Below, piece by piece: positions 7,901 to 8,814 of a stretch of 8,814 bases of DNA. Position numbers and translations under genes: made by a program. Position 1 is the stretch's first letter; each line of letters opens with the position of its first letter. The notes beneath the pieces were generated by a model, which was given only the letters and a program-made list of their open reading frames with translations, made no database searches and was not told the origin of the DNA. The DNA comes from DATLAN01 sp035527455 (lineage in GTDB: Bacteria; Planctomycetota; Planctomycetia; Pirellulales; Thermoguttaceae): the NCBI GenBank assembly GCA_035527455.1, contig DATLAN010000078.1:1-8814 (forward strand), in the 5' to 3' direction.

Positions 7901-8133
7901 GCCTCGCCTTGCTGTGCTGTGAGCCTGACCTCGAGGACACCGTCTTTGCTCGCCAGCGTGATCGGTTCTTTGAACTCGGGTCGAACGGATGGATCTAAGA
8001 TCGTCCTGGCGCTTAGGGTCCAATAGCTCGATCCGACCCACGTGATCGCGAAGAAGCCGACCGCGAACGCGAGTAAGCCTGCCATCGCAAGGCCGCCTGA
8101 GCGCCATCGGTCCGGTCCGGTGAATTCAGGCAT
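4933..8133 (-). CDS. Membrane-anchored multicopper oxidase fused to an FG-GAP-like beta-propeller
   Basis: The 1066-residue protein is roughly twice the length of an ordinary three-domain bacterial multicopper oxidase. A short basic N-terminus precedes one hydrophobic segment (about 14-35) with no clear cleavage site, so it is likely an anchor with the rest in the periplasm. The cupredoxin region (about 60-700) holds all copper motifs: H169-T-H171, H212-P-H214, H610-P-I-H613-V-H615 and H678-C679-H680 with H684. By alignment to CueO, C679, H610 and H684 are type 1 ligands, and the axial position, usually Met, is Leu689. Such enzymes oxidise phenols, metals or other donors and reduce O2 to water. 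Residues about 712-1035 form five or six propeller-like repeats. The gene starts 52 bases after the small secreted-protein gene, and the binding-protein gene follows 41 bases after its stop. The Shine-Dalgarno is weak. The physiological donor is unknown; Mn(II), phenolics or electrons from the nearby Mo enzyme are all possible. Confidence 0.95.
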   Translation of the reverse strand: MPEFTGPDRWRSGGLAMAGLLAFAVGFFAITWVGSSYWTLSARTILDPSVRPEFKEPITLASKDGVLEVRLTAQQGEAILDTVATPVQNFLLYGYEVLQGTASNGQKTGKNQYPAPTLHVYPGDKLVVHLDNALAGLTIRDLYNPAFTPKGGEVPIYPDPLTQAPINLHTHGLRVSPKGNSDNVMLHVGAGLSNTYTYEIRKDHPHGAYWYHPHLHQLTSPETYLGLAGILAVGRLDGNIPLVTEKKLPIRNMVLQYNFVFDRKGGGTALNNPNWSQYVSTLTPPKDDELAKGTYRPLLAPVNFKDSKTGTEYFTVWWSGPLGVNNNRGRLQFIPSNLQTFEENPGAEGRKVAADSSLPDYQRDVQFTVNGQFQPTIKSKPGQTEIWVLSNISDMAYMNVQLTETATGRHPKIAILGADGNPGQVVRYPPTDDGTRLLIPPATRYAIAVTIPETGNLILEMPPIGQGKEAISEPGILYTNDGTDNPPGVLGVVTALPTALSHDDGFFVFPTQVLARAVPSGERGVTAILAEGQQIDAPNNGFFDTSKVTPDLVRKLDSTGGFLNNLASNNDPKAFVYAFNKQGFPNAPVLQPRLDSVEEWRFYNRNNDSHPIHVHVNDFQVTRYYDPTIGLTVGPGPWEADTAELSRPTLLVGEDVGVPAELFIRTRFEDYVGLFVMHCHRLNHEDNGLMLLVNIIPAVSSYAVAVPGAPSKPATVKVYDGNGDKLLATVTPFNDFEGTPSAAMGDVNGDGIYDLVVGAGSGHAPEVVVFSGKADGGKAAFATELTRFEAFAADAKGGVNVASQQIDGGTSDNIIVGSGPGMPSEVKVFAYKPSSSPSLFSAFSPYPGDRSGVKVASGFVSFMSGRNSIVTAPGPGSPAVVKVFDYWLMKPGPIKINETNVPLQMCSKGDGKPAEIAEFTPFGSDYRGGVSLTTGWLYGQLGGSKRIVVGQLTNPGEVKVFSTGSALDGGPRDELRSPVEHGEPPKFGEVFSFVPFDGSSGVRLATTSTTSGANLLVSGVSTQDDTAKVLKYDLVPPDKNSNGLHAVQLGEISSAAGSVPFALGGD
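5029..6000 (-). repeat. Coding repeats: FG-GAP/VCBS-like beta-propeller blades in the oxidase C-terminus
   Basis: Residues about 712-1035 of the oxidase repeat a unit of roughly 45-70 residues: F-x-P-F or a similar aromatic turn, then G-G/S-V-x-V/L-A, then I/L-V-V-G/S-x-G, then P-x-x-V-K-V-F/Y. Copies are seen near 733-770, 787-829, 842-884, 918-961 and 991-1032, with a partial strand VKVYD at 716-720. Only the first unit keeps a full calcium-loop pattern, D746-V-N-G-D-G-x-x-D754; the others have lost it. Such propellers usually serve protein, glycan or surface binding. A structural or targeting role for the oxidase is inference. Confidence 0.8.
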
Positions 8134-8185
8134 GTCTCACACTCTGCGTATTTGTGGTTGGCGGGGATACCAAGGGGCGAGCGAT

Positions 8186-8563
8186 CTATTCGGGACGGCA
8201 GTTCAGAGCGACGACTTCCATCTTCAGACCAGCCTTGCCGTCACACCCTAGCCGGTTCTCCTTTCCGAATGGTGGGTCAATATAGTATTCGAAATCATCC
8301 GGATCGTCGGCGGCTACCACCCTGTATAGCTTGTATGTTCCGGTCTCGCAGACGACTTCACGACTATCCACAAACAATGAGGCCGGCAGGACGAATATAT
8401 GATCAGTCTTCCTGTTGGCCGCGCACCATTTCCGGCTTAACTCATCGTGATCTGTAACCTGAACGATATCTGGTCCGGCAGCTTTGTCCGTTGGGTCGGA
8501 GACTGCGGGCGTGGCGATAGCCAAGATCGCAACGAATGGAATTGAGGCAACGGGGCGGGACAT
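8186..8563 (-). CDS. Small secreted four-cysteine protein (hypothetical)
   Basis: The 125-residue product begins with a signal peptide (about 1-22: MSRPVAS, hydrophobic 9-20, cleavage near AVS/D). The mature domain has four cysteines (C47, C72, C107, C122) that could form two disulfides. Its pattern of short strands and charged turns suggests a small beta-rich fold, but I recognise no family. The ATG at 8561-8563 is the only early start; upstream there is only a weak GAG at 4 bases. The gene ends 52 bases before the multicopper oxidase, same strand, and looks like the first gene of the cluster. By eye its codons include more A/T-rich triplets than its neighbours, which may mean a different origin. 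A role as a small partner or chaperone of the oxidase is speculation from position. Confidence 0.7.
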   Translation of the reverse strand: MSRPVASIPFVAILAIATPAVSDPTDKAAGPDIVQVTDHDELSRKWCAANRKTDHIFVLPASLFVDSREVVCETGTYKLYRVVAADDPDDFEYYIDPPFGKENRLGCDGKAGLKMEVVALNCRPE

Positions 8564-8593
8564 TGGCTCGAGCTGGCGTGGTCAGACTAACTA

Positions 8594-8623
8594 ATCATGA
8601 GCTGGCTGATCAAGATCGGTCAA
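8594..8623 (-). promoter_or_regulatory. Possible sigma-70-like promoter for the gene cluster
   Basis: Reading the minus strand, TTGACC (8618-8623) matches five of six bases of the -35 consensus. After an 18-base spacer, CATGAT (8594-8599) matches four of six bases of the -10. It ends about 30 bases before the ATG of the first gene. It is the best candidate I see in the only large upstream gap, but the -10 is weak and alphaproteobacterial promoters are hard to call by eye. Confidence 0.3.
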
Positions 8624-8735
8624 GACTCTCACGCCCAGTTAATCTGACAATGCCCTCTCAAAGCATAAGCCCCCCCGCCCGAATAGTGGTCGGGCCAGTT
8701 ACCGCTGCTACGCTGGGATACGAGGCACTTCCGAC

Positions 8736-8759
8736 GTCCGCTTCTGGCACGAAGCGGAC
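8736..8759. repeat. Perfect 9-bp inverted repeat, hairpin in the intergenic region
   Basis: GTCCGCTTC (8736-8744) and GAAGCGGAC (8751-8759) are exact reverse complements separated by the six-base loop TGGCAC. No T-run follows on either strand, so an intrinsic terminator is unlikely. The surrounding bases, including TGACCCAAAGCCGC near 8788-8801, resemble short repeats I remember as scattered between genes in Bradyrhizobium-like genomes. That resemblance is recollection, not a search. Confidence 0.65.
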
Positions 8760-8814
8760 CAAGTCGAGTGGGCGCTGTCAGTCAGTTGCTGACCCAAAGC
8801 CGCGGTGAGGAATG

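Noticed and set aside
8660..8700. C-run followed by CCCGA...TCGGG as an intrinsic terminator
   Set aside because: The arms are only five bases and neither strand has a T-run after the stem, so termination is not supported.
8536..8808. Plus-strand open frame (90 codons) across the right intergenic region
   Set aside because: It overlaps the start of the secreted-protein gene antisense and reads through the hairpin element. Its C-terminal SGTKRT-like stretch is what such intergenic repeats give when translated, not a protein domain.

Overview
The window looks like a piece of a high-GC alphaproteobacterial chromosome, probably Hyphomicrobiales of the Bradyrhizobium/Rhodopseudomonas kind. This is inference from codon bias, from the protein families, and from a hairpin-bearing intergenic motif at the right end that resembles repeats I remember from that group. 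No rRNA, tRNA, CRISPR array, transposase or phage gene is visible.

All convincing genes lie on the minus strand, so transcription runs from high to low coordinates with short gaps. In order they are: a small secreted four-cysteine protein (8186-8563); a very large membrane-anchored multicopper oxidase carrying a C-terminal FG-GAP-like beta-propeller (4933-8133); a Tat-exported BMP/PnrA-type substrate-binding protein (3740-4891); the Tat-exported molybdopterin-binding large subunit of a xanthine dehydrogenase/aldehyde oxidase family enzyme (948-3647, GTG start); its [2Fe-2S] small subunit (425-946); and a second secreted cysteine-rich protein that runs off the left edge (1-405). Gaps in the transcription direction are 52, 41, 92, 1 and 19 bases. 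I found no convincing internal terminator, so this is most simply one operon. The only candidate promoter lies upstream of the first gene, in the 251-base right-hand intergenic stretch, which also holds a perfect 9-bp-stem hairpin.

Every predicted product works outside the cytoplasm. The Mo enzyme has no FAD subunit here. Its large subunit has a twin-arginine signal, and its small subunit has none and would be carried out with it. The multicopper oxidase has all trinuclear and type 1 copper ligands and faces the periplasm. A reasonable hypothesis is an envelope oxidation module: the binding protein captures a small substrate, possibly an N-heterocycle or purine-like compound; the Mo/Fe-S pair hydroxylates it; and electrons go to an unidentified acceptor, or possibly to the copper oxidase and oxygen. 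The substrate and the electron link are not shown by the sequence.

Details worth a second look are the replacement of one expected Fe-S cysteine by serine in the small subunit (Ser111), leucine at the axial type 1 copper position of the oxidase (Leu689), the oxidase-propeller fusion, an orphan binding protein without permease or ATPase, and the two secreted cysteine proteins at the ends of the cluster.
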